From assembly GCA_033558025.1 (NCBI GenBank), contig JAUCEF010000016.1:1426001-1490000 (forward strand): a stretch of 64,000 nt of DNA, read 5' to 3'. The notes under the pieces are model-generated. The model was not told the DNA's origin, did not search any database, and saw only the letters and a program-made list of their open reading frames with translations. The position numbers were made by a program, and so were the translations under genes. How positions within the stretch are numbered: position 1 is the stretch's first letter; the number at the start of each line of letters is the position of its first letter. The DNA comes from Phytophthora sp. 'mugwort' (Eukaryota > Oomycota > Peronosporomycetes > Peronosporales > Peronosporaceae). Below, piece by piece: positions 32,534 through 45,730 of this stretch.

Positions 32534-35500
32534 ATGCAAACGCGCAGTGGACGTTCGTCCTGGGTACAAGGAACTTCAACTGGTGAGGCGATCATTGCAG
32601 CGACGGACCCAAGCAGCTTGATGGCTGCTACCGAAGCAGGTCACCGAATGCAATTCTGGTGACGTCGTCATCGCTCGTACCGCCCGTATCTCCCACCCCG
32701 AGTTGGTGAAGTGGAGGCAGGCGAGGCGTGAGTATGAGGATGCAGTTGATGCCCACTGCACCGCAAGCGCTACAGGAGAAGACAGGTCCAAGCTACTACG
32801 GAGTGTCAAGAATTCGTTCGACAGCCGGCTACTGGAATGACTATCTAAGTTCGAGTGAGGATAAGTGTTGAGGATGTGACGGAAGACCGGATTGTCGGTG
32901 AACTGGATAAGACCGTGGCAAGTGTGATGGACGATGCGATTCTTGACATCGATTCGCTGTACAAAATGGTCTGGGGATGGATTTGCGTGAGAAAGACGTC
33001 GAAGCGACTGTGAAATATTTATTGAGGCGCGATGAGATAATTTTGCAACATGGCCTTCAAAGCACTTTCTCTACTTCGACTGGTATGAAAGAAAAGTGCA
33101 AAATCCTGAAGCGGTACCTTAAGCTCGCGGCTCTGCGCGATGCAATTGACTCGCACAGCGCTTTGTTGACTCAGCGTCGAATTTGACGAGCAACTTCTGT
33201 ACTATCTCTCAAAGAGAAAGCTCTCGAGAAAGAGAAGGTGTTCCGATTATTGACTAAACAGAAGCATCAGCCGGTCGATACGAGTAAAAGGCTCAACCGA
33301 GATCATAATAAAAGCCAGCGCTTTGGTAATGCCCGTGCCAATCCTGTGAAAGGTGGTCGCGGCGAGCTCAATCACCGCCGCGTTGTGACGATCGCAAAAT
33401 CAGTACTCGTAGTAGCGCCGATAGCGAGCAGTAAACCCCGGACAGGATGTTTTCACTGTGGCACGAAACACTGGCTGTCAATGCCCTGACCTGGAGGAAG
33501 CTGGAACAGAGACGCTGCTTGCCGAGCGAAAGGCAAAGAATGGGACAGGCAACAATTCAGGAAACATTCCGCGCGGAACGTATTGAGCCCATCGCGATTA
33601 ACGACGAGAAACAACGAGCAACTTTGATTCTCAAATGGCGCTTTTGAGCTACTGTATTGCGCCGATAGAGGTTCGGATTATAACATACTGTTACGACGTC
33701 ACGCTGACGAACTCTGTCAATTGGATAAGACTGTTCATATCGTGAAGCTGTGAGAGCCGATTGAATCAAACGTTGTTGGAGGAATTGTACTGACATCGAC
33801 CCATGCATCGATGTAAGCCTAACGTTAAACACTGCAGCCGGTTCAATAAGATGTCAGGACCAGAAACGCTGTCTCATCGTTGGAGCCGACGAGAATGAAC
33901 TCTTGGCAAGCAAGCTGCTGTTGGCTGAATTAGAGATCGGTGTTGATCGACAGATCGAGTATTTAGCACCACGTAGTGGCGACGATCGAACGTTAGATGA
34001 ATCAGGAGGCATGCGTATCCTCGCACCAGTGCTGCCGACGTCGTGATGGCTGTAGTGGATGCATTGATTCGTGATGTTATCGATCGAGGTGTTGTCGGAA
34101 ATACATCGCCAGCAGGCTCGTCACGATCCTACATCGGTTTGGCGGCTGGAGATTGGAACTAGAAAACGACCACCCGTCCGTGTACCCTCACTTCAGATCA
34201 GGTTGAAGGCAAACGCATCTCCATACAGGTGCAAAGTGCGTCAGTACAGCCCTGAGAAGTCTGCTTTCCTGGATACATTCAGCAAGAAATTGGTTGAATT
34301 GGGGTGGGTGTACGCGAATCGTGGGAGTCGGTGGTATTTTCCTGCTCCCTCAGTTAAAAAGCCGAGTACGAATGGATACCGGCAAAGGTTGATTATCGCC
34401 CAACAACGCTGTCACACCCAATAGCAGGGGTTACGCCGAGCATAGAGGTAGCTTCGGAGCACTGTCGTGGCAAGATGTACTACGCGATGTTCGACTTTCT
34501 GAAGGGATTCTGGCAGCTATCACTGCATGAGAGCTGTCGTGAATACCTCTCCTATACGACAGAGAAGCGGCTCTTTACTCCTGTGCGTGTGCCACAAGGA
34601 AGCACCGATTCGGCCATACATTTCCAGCCATGGTCCAAATGGTCCTAGACACATTGGTTTGGAAAATGTGTTGTCGTTTGGATAGATGGCCTTCTCGGTT
34701 CCGCGGGATCAGCAGACGAATTGCTGGAAGCAATCGATGCAGTGCTATTGAAATTGGATGAATATGGATTTATCATGAACCCAAGAAGTGTTCATTGTTC
34801 CTTACTGAGGTCACGTGGTGCGGATTATCAACAAAGATGAAATAGGTCATAATCTGAGACGCATTGAGGCACTGCGGGAAATGTCTCCGCCAGCGATTGC
34901 AGCAACTGCTGTGAGCTAGCAACTGGATGCGCGCCGGACTTGTGGACTATGCCCGTGTTGTACACCACTACATGAACGACTAGATCAGGCCCTGGCAGGT
35001 ACTAAGAAAACAAAGAGGTTTCTGCAGGGATTCAGATCGCCTTGTCAGTGGAAGAACTGGAGGCAGTTGAACTGCTGAAGGAACTGCTTGGCTATTCGGT
35101 GATGCTGACATCCCGACCCAGCGAAACAGTTGTAGCTGCTAAGTGATGCTTCAACCTACGGCTGGTGTGTGGTTGTCTCTCAAGTGGAACACTGGAAACC
35201 GGATGTGCCCATTCATGAGTAACGCGACGGACTGTTATGTGAATGGGGGCAGCTTTACAGGATCAGCGCTAAACTGGAGTGTCATTGAGAAGAATGCTAT
35301 CCGATAGCATGCTTGTGAAAAGCTTGAGTACTTGCTACTGCGCCCACAAGGCTTTCGGCTGTACTGTGATCATCAAAACATCATTTTTCTTTTCTCGCCA
35401 AGCAAGGGGCTAAAGCGACATGTACGAGGGAAACTAATACGATGGTCTACCAAGCTCTTGGGTACCGCTATTCAATTGAGCACACCGAGGGTATCCACAA

Positions 35501-35690
35501 CGTGTGGCCCGATATCACTTCCAGGTGGGATGGTAAACCATAGCCGGTAGCGAGGATGCACTCGGTCAAACGTTTCACTCGGAGTAAGAGAAGGCGTAGC
35601 GCCAGAGCGGTCAATGATGAACTCACATCGCTGCGTCCACTTGACCAAGATTGGCCTTGGTTGACGAAATTGGCGGACATACCAAGGCGT
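32534..35690 (+). pseudogene. Ty3/gypsy gag-pol running from the left arm into the spacer
   Basis: Gag starts at ATG 32534, with RISHPELVKWRQARREYEDAV near 32690-32755 in a shifted frame and YLLRRDEIILQHG at 33010-33060. A degenerate zinc knuckle follows (CFHCGTKHWLSMP, 33443-33486), then a protease region. RT begins with ANASPYRCKVRQYSPEKSAF (34208-34270) and GWVYANRGSRW, and continues in the spacer with YYAMFDFLKGFWQLSLHE (about 34475-34530) and VRVPQG. RNase H ends with GFRLYCDHQNIIFLFSP, KHVRGKLIRW-like sequence and GIHNVWPDITSRWDGKP (35350-35540). The body frays out near 35690. Many stops are present. The right-arm copy of this element stops inside RT at the arm boundary. Confidence 0.82.
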
Positions 35691-36978
35691 TAAGGAATTC
35701 GCCGGCAATCTTGTTGCCAAGGCTATAAAGAAAGGCGACTACAAGGCCTGGAAATCGTGGTGCCGCTGCATTTCGAGACCATAACGTTCGGAGGAGAGCG
35801 CTACGAGAAGGACTTTAGCCTGCGCAGACCCAATGATATACGGCCAGAAAAGCACAACGCCTTCCCGGCATTAACGTTATCCCTATCAGTGGATTTGCGA
35901 TGCACCTTACAGGTCGACGAAGTAAGAGACGATATGGAGGCAGCGTCCATCTTATGGGAGTTTATTAACAAGTGTTTCGAAGATGTTGGTGATGGAATTA
36001 ATCATGACTATTGCTAGGAGATCTGGTGACGCGACTGATGCAGCCTGTCGAGTCGGTGACCAAGTACGTGGAAAACATCGAGTTTAAAGTGACGACGCTG
36101 CGTCAGGCCAACGGCGAGCTGGATGAGTGGCAGCAGGCAAGTTTGCTACTATCGAACTTTGTATTGGTATTTCCGGTCGTTACGCGCGAGTACGTAAACT
36201 GGCTCAACGACCACGTGAACACACTCAAGCTTGCTAAAAATATGCAGCGCCTGTGTGCAACAGAGCACCAGATACAACAACTGGATCCACCTTCCTAACC
36301 TAATATTGTACACCCCGCGCATGTAGAACATGTCGGAGCTACCCAGAGAAAGGGCAAGGGACGCAAGCGCAACAGCCAGCAGCGCAAGCGAGGCAAGGGC
36401 ATAGACGAAAACAAAGCGCCCACGAACTGCGGCAACTACGGTGGAGACCGGCACTGGTGGAAGGAATGTTCGTTAATTGCCGGTAAGCCGCTCAAGCCGG
36501 ACTTAGAGAGGCGCTTAAGGGACTCTACTGGGCAGAACCCCCCCCCCCCCATGAACACGTCAACACCGTTCGACGCGTTCAAGTGACCCAAGATGCGGAT
36601 GCATCACGAGGGCTCTTTGCGGGGCTTTCGCTGGTCGCGCAGTTGCCCACTGATGCTGTGACGGTGGAAGTGACTTGCGATGAGGATACAGCGGGCTCGG
36701 CATCGCATGTCTATTCCGCTACGTCGCCTGCAAGGATGATGAGAACTAGCAGCTGGACCCACCAGTACAAACACCTGCCACACCTGCGACAGTCGAATCT
36801 GAAGCACAACAACCTTAGCATGCATTGATCGCGAAAGCATTGCAGAGCAAGTGGAGGGCGTCCAGCAGCCTGGACCGCCACCTACGTGGGACAAGATGAT
36901 GTTCCATCTTGGCCAAGAACTGAAGAGTGTTTCGAGTGGAGATACTACGCTTAAGCCAGGATGCAATCAAGGTGGACC
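34226..36978. other. Spacer between the inverted-repeat arms (2,753 bp)
   Basis: The only part between 15564 and 64000, apart from the 8.3-kb block, without a mirror copy. It holds the second half of the Ty3 RT/RNase H and a copia gag. At its left edge sequence is continuous with the arm (same RT gene); at its right edge the arm begins abruptly inside that RT gene. So 36978/36979 is the novel junction and 34225/34226 is the original continuity. Confidence 0.9.
35691..36970 (+). pseudogene. Ty1/copia gag and start of pol, broken
   Basis: About 35920-36000 encodes DDMEAASILWEFINKCFEDVGDGI, continued after a shift by LLGDLVTRLMQPVESVTKYVENIEFKV and LDEWQQASLLLSNF (36017-36170), the UBN2-type gag of copia elements. 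A zinc-knuckle region (NCGNYGGDRHWWKEC, about 36425-36470) has Tyr where the second Cys belongs. A further fragment with RGLFAGLSLVAQ is at 36600-36640. No LTR, integrase or RT was found. The Ty3 and copia pieces abut at about 35690 without a recognisable terminus. Confidence 0.72.
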
Positions 36979-38671
36979 TATGGAGATGCGTTTGCCTTCA
37001 ACCTGATCTGAAGCGAGGGTACACGGACGGGTGGTCGTTTTCTAGTTCCAATCTCCAGCCGCCAAACCGATGTAGGATCGTGACGAGCCTGCTGGCGATG
37101 TAATTTCCGACAACACCTCGATCGATAACATCACGAATCAATGCATCCACTACAGCCATCACGACGTCGGCAGCACTGGTGCGAGGATACGCATGCCTCC
37201 TGATTCATCTAACGTTCGATCGTCGCCACTACGTGGTGCTAAATACTCGATCTGTCGATCAACACCGATCTCTAATTCAGCCAACAGTAGCTTGCCTGCC
37301 AAGAGTTCATTCTCGTCGGCTCCAACGATGAGACAGCGTTTCTGGTCCTGACATCTTATTGAACCGGCTGCAGTGTTTAACGTTAGGCTTACATCGATGC
37401 ATGGGTCGATGTCAGTACAATTCCTCCAACAACGTTTGATTCAATCGGTTCTCGCAGCTTCACGATATGAACAGTCTTATCCAATTGACAGAGTTCGTCA
37501 GCGTGACGTCGTAACAGTATGTTATAATCCGAACCTCTATCGGCGCAATACAGTAGCTCAAAAGCGCCATTTGAGAATCAAAGTTGCTCGTTGTTTCTCG
37601 TCGTTAATCGCGATGGGCTCAATACGTTCCGCGCGGAATGTTTCCTGAATTGTTGCCTGTCCATTCTTTGCCTTTCGCTCGGCAAGCAGCGTCTCTGTTC
37701 CAGCTTCCTCCAGGTCAGGGCATTGACAGCCAGTGTTTCGTGCCACAGTGAAAACATCCTGTCCGGGGTTTACTGCTCGCTATCGGCGCTACTACGAGTA
37801 CTGATTTTGCGATCGTCACAACGCGGCGGTGATTGAGCTCGCCGCGACCACCTTTCACAGGATTGGCACGGGCATTACCAAAGCGCTGGCTTTTATTATG
37901 ATCTCGGTTGAGCCTTTTACTCGTATCGACCGGCTGATGCTTCTGTTTAGTCAATAATCGGAACACCTTCTCTTTCTCGAGAGCTTTCTCTTTGAGAGAT
38001 AGTACAGAAGTTGCTCGTCAAATTTCGACGCTGAGTCAACAAAGCGCTGTGCGAGTCAATTGCATCGCGCAGAGCCGCGAGCTTAAGGTACCGCTTCAGG
38101 ATTTTGCACTTTTCTTTCATACCAGTCGAAGTAGAGAAAGTGCTTTGAAGGCCATGTTGCAAAATTATCTCATCGCGCCTCAATAAATATTTCACAGTCG
38201 CTTCGACGTCTTTCTCACGCAAATCCATCCCCAGACCATTTTGTACAGCGAATCGATGTCAAGAATCGCATCGTCCATCACACTTGCCACGGTCTTATCC
38301 AGTTCACCGACAATCCGGTCTTCCGTCACATCCTCAACACTTATCCTCACTCGAACTTAGATAGTCATTCCAGTAGCCGGCTGTCGAACGAATTCTTGAC
38401 ACTCCGTAGTAGCTTGGACCTGTCTTCTCCTGTAGCGCTTGCGGTGCAGTGGGCATCAACTGCATCCTCATACTCACGCCTCGCCTGCCTCCACTTCACC
38501 AACTCGGGGTGGGAGATACGGGCGGTACGAGCGATGACGACGTCACCAGAATTGCACTCGGTGACCTGCTTCGGTAGCAGCCATCAAGCTGCTTGGGTCC
38601 GTCGCTGCAATGATCGCCTCACCAGTTGAAGTTCCTTGTACCCAGGACGAACGTCCACTGCGCGTTTGCAT
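36979..38671 (-). pseudogene. Ty3 gag-protease-RT fragment (right arm copy)
   Basis: Mirror of 32534-34225; see that entry for motifs. The gag zinc knuckle is at 37715-37760. The fragment ends inside RT, just after the ANASPYR-type block, where the arm boundary joins it to copia-derived spacer sequence. This abrupt end identifies it as the copied side of the duplication. Confidence 0.85.
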
Positions 38672-39269
38672 CGTTAACACTTTTGCTAAAGGTAACTTTG
38701 TGGCGTGTTAAACAACGAAGTTTGGGGGTTGGAACTTTCGGCGAAGATCAACGTGTATTGTTGATCAGAAAGTAAGGTGTAAAGTGAGCTATGTACTCTA
38801 CTTCGCGGACGCCAATCTGCGTCGCCCTACCTGATATCGTAGCGTCTGTGCCCTTGCCGTAATCAGCCACCCACAAGTATATCCTTGTGAGTCCATGCGA
38901 ATGAGACCTGACGCCAGAATTCTAACTGGGATTTGCGTAACTGTGCTTGAGCTGGGTTTACCCCAAACATGGCGGCTGCTAGTTCAAAGAGCTGGTTATA
39001 TGCAGCCATGACGCCATTATCGTTTTCAAAGGGGGGAAGAAAGATGGCTCGTACTTGCTAACCATTAACGTATCAACTATGAGAAGAAGGCGGCTGGAAG
39101 TTTCGACGATCGAGCGGAATGTTCAGAGATTTGTTCCCAGACACCACAAGAGTTGCAGTAAAGTGAGATATATGCGGACTAATCCCGCTGCACGACTGGA
39201 ACTGATACGTTTCTGCCGGACGCTTCGTCTTGAAGGAGCTTAGATCAGTAGCGTAACTAACGAATATTA
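38672..39269. other. Leader/LTR-like region (right arm copy)
   Basis: Mirror of 31936-32533. No further feature is visible; an unrecognised 62-residue plus-strand frame is at 39055-39243. Confidence 0.35.
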
Positions 39270-42200
39270 TCGAACATAGGACCGGTCCCGATTAGAGCTC
39301 TCTTCGATGGCGATTACTGATATTAATAAATGCAAGCCGTTCTTCAAAATGAAAGACCTCGTCGATTCTTCTAGAATTCTTCCAGCTTTATGCTACGATT
39401 CTAGACCAAGTGAACGGAAGTTTTTTTCAAACGCGTGGCGGCACGCCGTTACCCTTTCCGATCCAGGCAATTACTTCCTGCTTGCGCCACACAGGAATCG
39501 AGTTGCGGCGAGTAGTCATATTCGCAAACGGCAATGCTGCCTATGCCGCATTGGACGCGAATGCGACAGGGATCAACATTTTAGAAGTTTTACAATGTCG
39601 ACGCGCCACCATTCGCAAGTGGTGGCGCAATCGCCAGCGAATCACAGCCACGAAGCCAAATCAGCGCCGAATAAGTGGTGGTAGGAAGCCGCTCTGTGAG
39701 AACATGAAGGAGATGCTGTACGACATCGACATCGGCAAGCACCTTAACTAGAAAAGGTCGTCCGTCACGAAGGACTGATTACAGATCATACGAGGAACAG
39801 GCCAGAACAAGATCAGACGAGGGTTTTCATCGAGATCTCGTGCACAAGTCATGAGGTTTTGTTTAGGTATCAATGTGGTCTCACCTGCTCCATTCGTTTG
39901 TCACTTCTGTTTTTGAAGAACACGAACAACGTTTCTACGATGATCACCCACGCCGCTACTCGCAGCCGACGCCCCACAGCAAGCCGCAGGAATGACGACT
40001 TCGCCAACACAGCAGGCGGTGCTGCTGTGAGAGGTTGCGCCCGCCACCAAGCCGACACTGCTGGACTTGCTGCAGGCCTTCGCTCAGGCAGTGACAACGT
40101 TTCATCTGTAGCTGACAATTGTGTCGTGCTCGCTCGGCCTGCCCAACCGGCGGCAGCCAATCAGCTGGAGTAGGAGGTGATGGTAGTGCCCATCCGGCGC
40201 GCCAAGACAAAGACCACGGTGCTGCTCGTCGTGATGGCGGAGGCTAAGAATCTGGTGATCGTGTTGGTAGTCATGAACGTACCCAACGCCGTGACGCTGC
40301 CGGTGCTCGAGATGACGCTCGGGTACGCCGCTGCAGTGACCGGTGTGCCCGAGAAGAGGATGATTTGTCGAGAACTGATGCCGCGCCTCGGGACTCAGAT
40401 ACCGGTAATGCATCCTTTAGCGCAGCATCGCCGAAGCGTGCTCATGCAAGTCCAATGCCGGCATGTTCAAGCGATGGCGATGCCCCGGTATGTAAAAAAG
40501 CGCGAAGAGAGAACCAAATTGTATACTAACGGTTACGAATACACCCGTGCTACATGCGCGCAGGTGAAGATCACATATCGGTGCAGTTTTACCGTAGCCA
40601 GAGCTTCAAAGCCAAGTTAGAGTTTATTGTTGCAGTAATGGACTACGACTTTGCAAATAATGTTCCTCACCTTGCGTCTCATCGGCGATGCGAGCACTTG
40701 CGAGCACTTGCGAGTAGCGACGAGACTGGCGTACAAGACGTCACCGCAGCAATGAAACGTGAAATCGACACGATGGCGACCACAACAGTGGCAACGCCGA
40801 TTCAGATCTGGGACGATATCAGCTTCAAGTTCTACAGGACAGCTGAACACAACGTGCCGTTCGGTGAATGATTCGCGGACAAGTAATCCAGCGAGTTCAT
40901 CACGCGCGTGCGCTGCACTACGGAACCGACTTAAATGGCCGAGTCGAAGTGCCCCCACTGGTGAACTGCAAGAACAGCAACTTGCTCTTATTGCAGTTCC
41001 ACCACGTGTGGGGTGACGCGAAGAACGAGTTGGACAGGGTGATTGGGTGGGCAAGTCCCTCTCTACTGAGCTTGCTTCGCTACGAGAACATCACGCTGTT
41101 TGTCGACGGCACATTCCGCTGTGTGCCGGACACGTTCGCACAATGCATTGTCGTCATGGTGTTTGATCGCGGAACGAAGCTTTACATCCCGGCTTGCTTC
41201 GTGCTCTGCACGTCTAAGACCGACGACACGTAGGGGAACGTGCTCCAGTTCGCGTCAAATGCTTGCGCCCAAAGAGGTTGGCTGCGACTTTGAAGCCGCT
41301 CTAATCAATGCGATGAGCGACCGGTTCCCTTCCGCAGCCGTCATCGGCCGCTTATTTTATTTTAACAAGCCGGCAAGCGCATCATGGTGAAGTATCGCAT
41401 TCACGAAGACCAAGTCAAGGTTGCGATGTTGCCTGGCTTTCTCGACATCCTCATCGTGATTGAGCGAAGTAAAATCGCGTCACAGGGCATCTCGTGGGTG
41501 GATGGCGCTATTCAGCAGCGCTGCATCAAGGATAACATTACCTACTCAACAACAAAGTGGACTTCCCTCTGAAAGTACTTTAAGCGGACGTGGTTAGAGC
41601 TGTTCCGCCTAAGTTTTTGGACGTGCATGACTACAGCAACAGTATAGTCGCGCGGACAAACAATCCGCTCGAGTGATTCAGCTGAACGCAGCATTCGGAG
41701 TGCCCCACCATCGCTTCCGCGATTCAGCCAGACGGTGGAGGACACACCGCGCCGTCGGGTCCAGCTTTGAGATGACATCCACCTTAGAAGAGCGAAGCCG
41801 CCCCGCCGTTAGGAACGGTACGAGCTGCCACTTCCAGTAGCTACGCGGGGGGTAGTGGAGAAGCTGATAGTGCAGTAGTGTAAGACTGAGCATACATCGA
41901 ATGCATTCCAATTGTGTGACCTGCCATTGGTTTTGCCCTCGCTGAGCAGGTAGGTCACATGGCCTAGCCGAAAGATCTATCTTATCTATCACCTGTATTT
42001 GACACTACCATCCGTCAGTGGATCGCTGACCAAGCTGCCTTCATCTACGCCTCTCCTCACGCCGACAAAGACGCTCCTGCGCCGTTCGCAGCCCCTACCA
42101 CTGGGTCTCAAACCTCGTTAGCCGACTCTCGTTTGCTTCGCCGCCGCACCATCTTGACGATGCTCTCCCCCGACGTCCTCGTCGGCAAAGCTGTGTCGTG

Positions 42201-43149
42201 TATGCGATATCTACAGGGGCTAGTGCCAAATATGGACAAAGACCGCACTGGGTTGATGAACGAAACGGCAGTCTACTTCGTGGACGTTCGTACGCAAACC
42301 CTTGATGTTCGCGGCGCTCGCCATGCTGTCGTGCGCTTAAAAGGGTACTCTGCAATGCGTATCACCGCCATTTTGGCGGTTACGGCAAATGGACCCAAGC
42401 TGATTCCAGTTTTAATCTGGAAGTGAAGGGACACACCGTCGTTTGAAAAACAATCGCGGGGTGTACGTGACCTACCAGAAGCGCGCATGATTACTCGGGG
42501 CTTCTTAAGCGGTCGATCGGCCTACAATTGCCTCAGGTCGATATCGGTAACGGCAAGTTCTAGGGGTGGGACTCGATGCGCGCCCACATTTCGCGTGAAG
42601 TGAAGGCCAGTGCAAGCACGTGACGTCGGAATGTATGTCATTCCTGGTGGTTTAATGCCCTATCTTCAGGAGGGTGACATCGCAATCCACCGAGCGTTCA
42701 TGGACATTCTGTTTGGAGAGATCAACGCGTGGAAGGAGAGTGGAGACGTCCAGTACACGAATGCGGGCAATCCACACCCTCCCTTTGTCGATGTCGTATG
42801 CAACTGGATTCGACGACCGTGGGCAGTGATGGTGAGGGAGACAGTTGCGAGCTCGATTACAGCGGCTGAATTCTCTGAGAACCCTTACGACTGGTCCTTT
42901 GTCCCCCCCCCGATGTTTATGGTATGTCGTTCCTAGAGAAATGGGAGGACGAGATTGACGATGAAGCCAACCTGCTCGACGCGAGCGAGATGAACGATGC
43001 CCTAGACGACATCACGATTTTACACGAGGAGGGGTAATCAAATCCTTTAAATATTTTTCATGACTGAGCAAGGGTTGATTACAAGACCTGAGCTATATAT
43101 TTGAGGTGTTTAGGCAGTTTCTAATAAACACAGGACCGGTCAATGTTCG
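39270..43149 (+). mobile_element. Second pogo-like element with nested MULE (right arm copy)
   Basis: Mirror of 28062-31935, with the same inverted ends built around GGACCGGTC. The HTH half is at 39410-39751 and the DDE half at 41990-42936, with NETAVYF in place of DET in both arms. The 3-bp-shorter C9 run at 42903-42911 removes one Pro codon relative to the left arm. Confidence 0.7.
39749..41989 (+). mobile_element. Nested Mutator-like element (right arm copy)
   Basis: Mirror of 29225-31456. The transposase is slightly better preserved here. The frame 40868-41233 stays open through VWGDAKNELDRVIGW into VDGTFRCVPDTFAQC, where the left arm has a stop. CDFEAALINAMSDRF is at 41287-41330 and the C-terminal part at 41384-41572. 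A 9-bp tandem duplication (GGACTTGCT-like, near 40065) adds three codons upstream. Confidence 0.75.
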
Positions 43150-43654
43150 GGGGGTATATCTGTTATCACGGATAAGGCTCTGGGATACATGAACTCGTCG
43201 TCAGTACGTAAACGTATATAGTACAGATACTACTACCGTAGTAGCTAAACAAGTTTTGTAGGGATTAGTATTTCGCGTTTGTCGCTCTGATAGTACTGCT
43301 AACTAGAAGTACTGTTTTCACCGAGGAGCACGCCTGGTGTCCGTCTTTAGATTGCCGCAATGGGTGGGAAGCAGAACGCTTTGCTACCAAATAGTTCGCA
43401 TTTTTCGGTGAATCGCGCCGAGAGCTTGTGTGTCACTCCTACTCGCTCAATATCTCGCTGGTGCCACCAGAACAGCCCATCAAGTTATGCTTGCATTATA
43501 TTAAAGTTCCGTGTTGCAAAAACAATGTCTGCGGTCCACATCCGACCGCCGATGACGCAAGCGATAACCGAAATGAGATTCGTTGGATGAATATTGTGGC
43601 AAGTACAACACAGCGTTACAGGACAAAGTCAAAGGGGCGTCAAACCTATCCGTG
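43150..43654. other. Stretch between transposons (right arm copy)
   Basis: Mirror of 27557-28061. It contains the same unrecognised 76-residue frame (43360-43590, plus strand). Nothing further is visible. Confidence 0.3.
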
Positions 43655-45730
43655 TCGGACGTATTTCGGGTCACATTTCAAGTGTGCTGTTTATTGTATG
43701 GCATTGATACACCACCGGACGCATTTCGGGTCACGTTCTTAAGTATGGAGTACCATACGTCAGACTAAGCACTACAACGCCCACACAAATTCAGACAACT
43801 GCGGACATGCAGATATCATCCGGCATGGATATCTGCGGCAACTGCTCAACAGATACTACCGCAGGTTTCCACCGCTTCGTCGAAGCCCTTGAGCATTCCT
43901 CAGACCCGGTGATACGTGGGGCTGCCTTCGTCTGGGCTTGCTCTGTTTTCAATTTTGCCATTTCCGTGGCAAGCTCTTTCCTCGCATTTGCTTTTGCTAC
44001 CTTCTCTATCTCCTTTTTCTGCTTTGCCGCTGTCCTTGCCGCAGCACGCTCGCCTTCTGCCGTTGTCCTTCAGCTAGAGCATCCAATCTCGCCTCCTCCT
44101 CAGCAAGCAGCATACTACAGTCTAGCAAGTCGCCATCCGCGTACCGATCGTCAACCCACTTGCCTCGCTTCCGTTTCTGGGGTCGATTCTCCACAGTAAA
44201 ACGCGATAGCAAATTGACAACTTTGGGAGCGTCGATATTAAGGTAAAGCTCTCGCAGAATACGATTTTGACCTCTAGAGTTTGAAGTGGAGGAACCTTTT
44301 GCCCATAATATGACGACGTGCGGCAACGTCTCGAGTAAAACAACGGGTTTGTTGCCAATAATTCCTTTCTGCATCATATCCAGAGACAACGGGAAGTGCC
44401 AGCTTCTCGGAAGCCGTTCTTGGCATTATCGTCACTGCAAGCCTTTATCAAGACAAACAAGCGATACCAGCAACATCGTCCTTGGTCGGCAACCGCCTGT
44501 CGTTATCGCTAGGGAACCTGTTCAGTGCCTTCTCATAGTATCGCTTGAAAGGACCGAAACAGACACGTCCAGAGTTTGTGTAAAATGTGACGTGTGAGCA
44601 GGCAGGATGAAGAGATGAACGCTACGATCAACGCCATACTTCACTGCATCAATCTGGATATGGGCGAAACGTCCGTCAGACAGCAACAGCTGGGGACGCT
44701 CAGGCGGTAGACCACTTACAAACCACTTAAACCAATGCAAAAAAGTTTGCCGTTAATTTTTGAACTCTTGCTCATGGCACATATGCTGTCTTCTCTCCAT
44801 TCCTCATCCAATGCGACTTCTTGTAAATGCCCATAAAATGTACATTGGCGGCATTTGCTCGCCTGCAGCGCTGACACTGCAGGCGAGCAAATGCCGCCAA
44901 CATACGCCACGATACTGACGTTCCGCGATCATCATAGCGCTGGACATTAGCTCTCAATCCCTTAGGTCAGACGACTCCTTCTCGACCGCGACCTTGGGGG
45001 CAAATACCCGTCTCGTCGCAATTCCGAAGACGCTCGGGCCTTAAAAGAAGGTCAGACTTCTCTAAGACCGTCTTCAGATTGTTATAGTAATTTATGGCAG
45101 CGTCTGGTGTTGATGCCGACGATCGCTTTACATCTAAAAGCTGGGCATGACGAACCGATATTGTCTGATGCTGCGCCAGCCATCGAGAAATCCACGTGCT
45201 ATTGGGGAAGTCTTGTGTAAGCAAACGGGTCCATGTCGCCTCCGCCGCCTTGCGAATCATACAGCGTAGCTCCTCGAACCCAACACACATTCCATGCAAC
45301 GCACGGTAATGCCCTATCTCCACAACACCTTTGTCGCCACTTTCTGAGAGATACACCCACTGAGGCCCCGTCTTAGTGTCTAGCGACAAGAGGCCGAGCA
45401 GACGCATCCAGAGCGGCTCGCGCGACACACCGTAGGTTACAGCCGCTCTCCTTACGCTCATACCATTTTGGACTGCGTTAACGGCATCTATCTAAGTCAT
45501 CAAGGGGACGTGTTCCATGGCTGAGTTTTGCGGAAATGCTACGAGCGACACACTGGTCCGAGGAGACCGTGTAATGGCTCAAATGATAGAGCGCTTTTCA
45601 GCCTTTCATTCTGAGCTACTCAAATCGGAGCTCGGCTGTACTTTGTGTCTATGTCAGCGGCACCAAAAACGGCCTCTTTTTCTATTGACTAGATCTTGTA
45701 TGTGTAGCGATTGACCCGAAATATGTCCTA
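43655..45730 (-). mobile_element. Pogo-like element (right arm copy)
   Basis: Mirror of 25507-27556 with the same TIR (GGAC-R-TATTTCGGGTCA) at 45713-45729 inverted against 43657-43673, and the same duplicated end at 43717-43733. The transposase pieces are at 44967-45461 and 44006-44957. It differs from the left copy mainly by the 26-bp inverted insertion at 44877-44902. Confidence 0.75.
44846..44899. repeat. Perfect 23-bp hairpin found only in the right arm
   Basis: TGGCGGCATTTGCTCGCCTG plus CAG (44846-44868) is followed by an 8-base loop (CGCTGACA) and the exact reverse complement (44877-44899). The left arm has only one copy of the stem, so 26 bp were added here as an inverted copy of adjacent sequence. 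Confidence 0.95.

Larger units (their letters stand above)
15564..34225 (+). repeat. Left arm of a giant inverted repeat
   Basis: Every segment from 15564 to 34225 recurs as reverse complement between 36979 and 64000. Paired positions sum to 71204-71205 near the centre, then to 71214, 71211 and 71237, and after the 8.3-kb block to 79579, 79571, 79565 and 79564 further out. Each step is a specific small indel. Coordinate 15564 pairs with the last base of the window, so the true outer end of the repeat is not seen. Most shared translated segments of 60-150 residues are identical. Confidence 0.97.
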
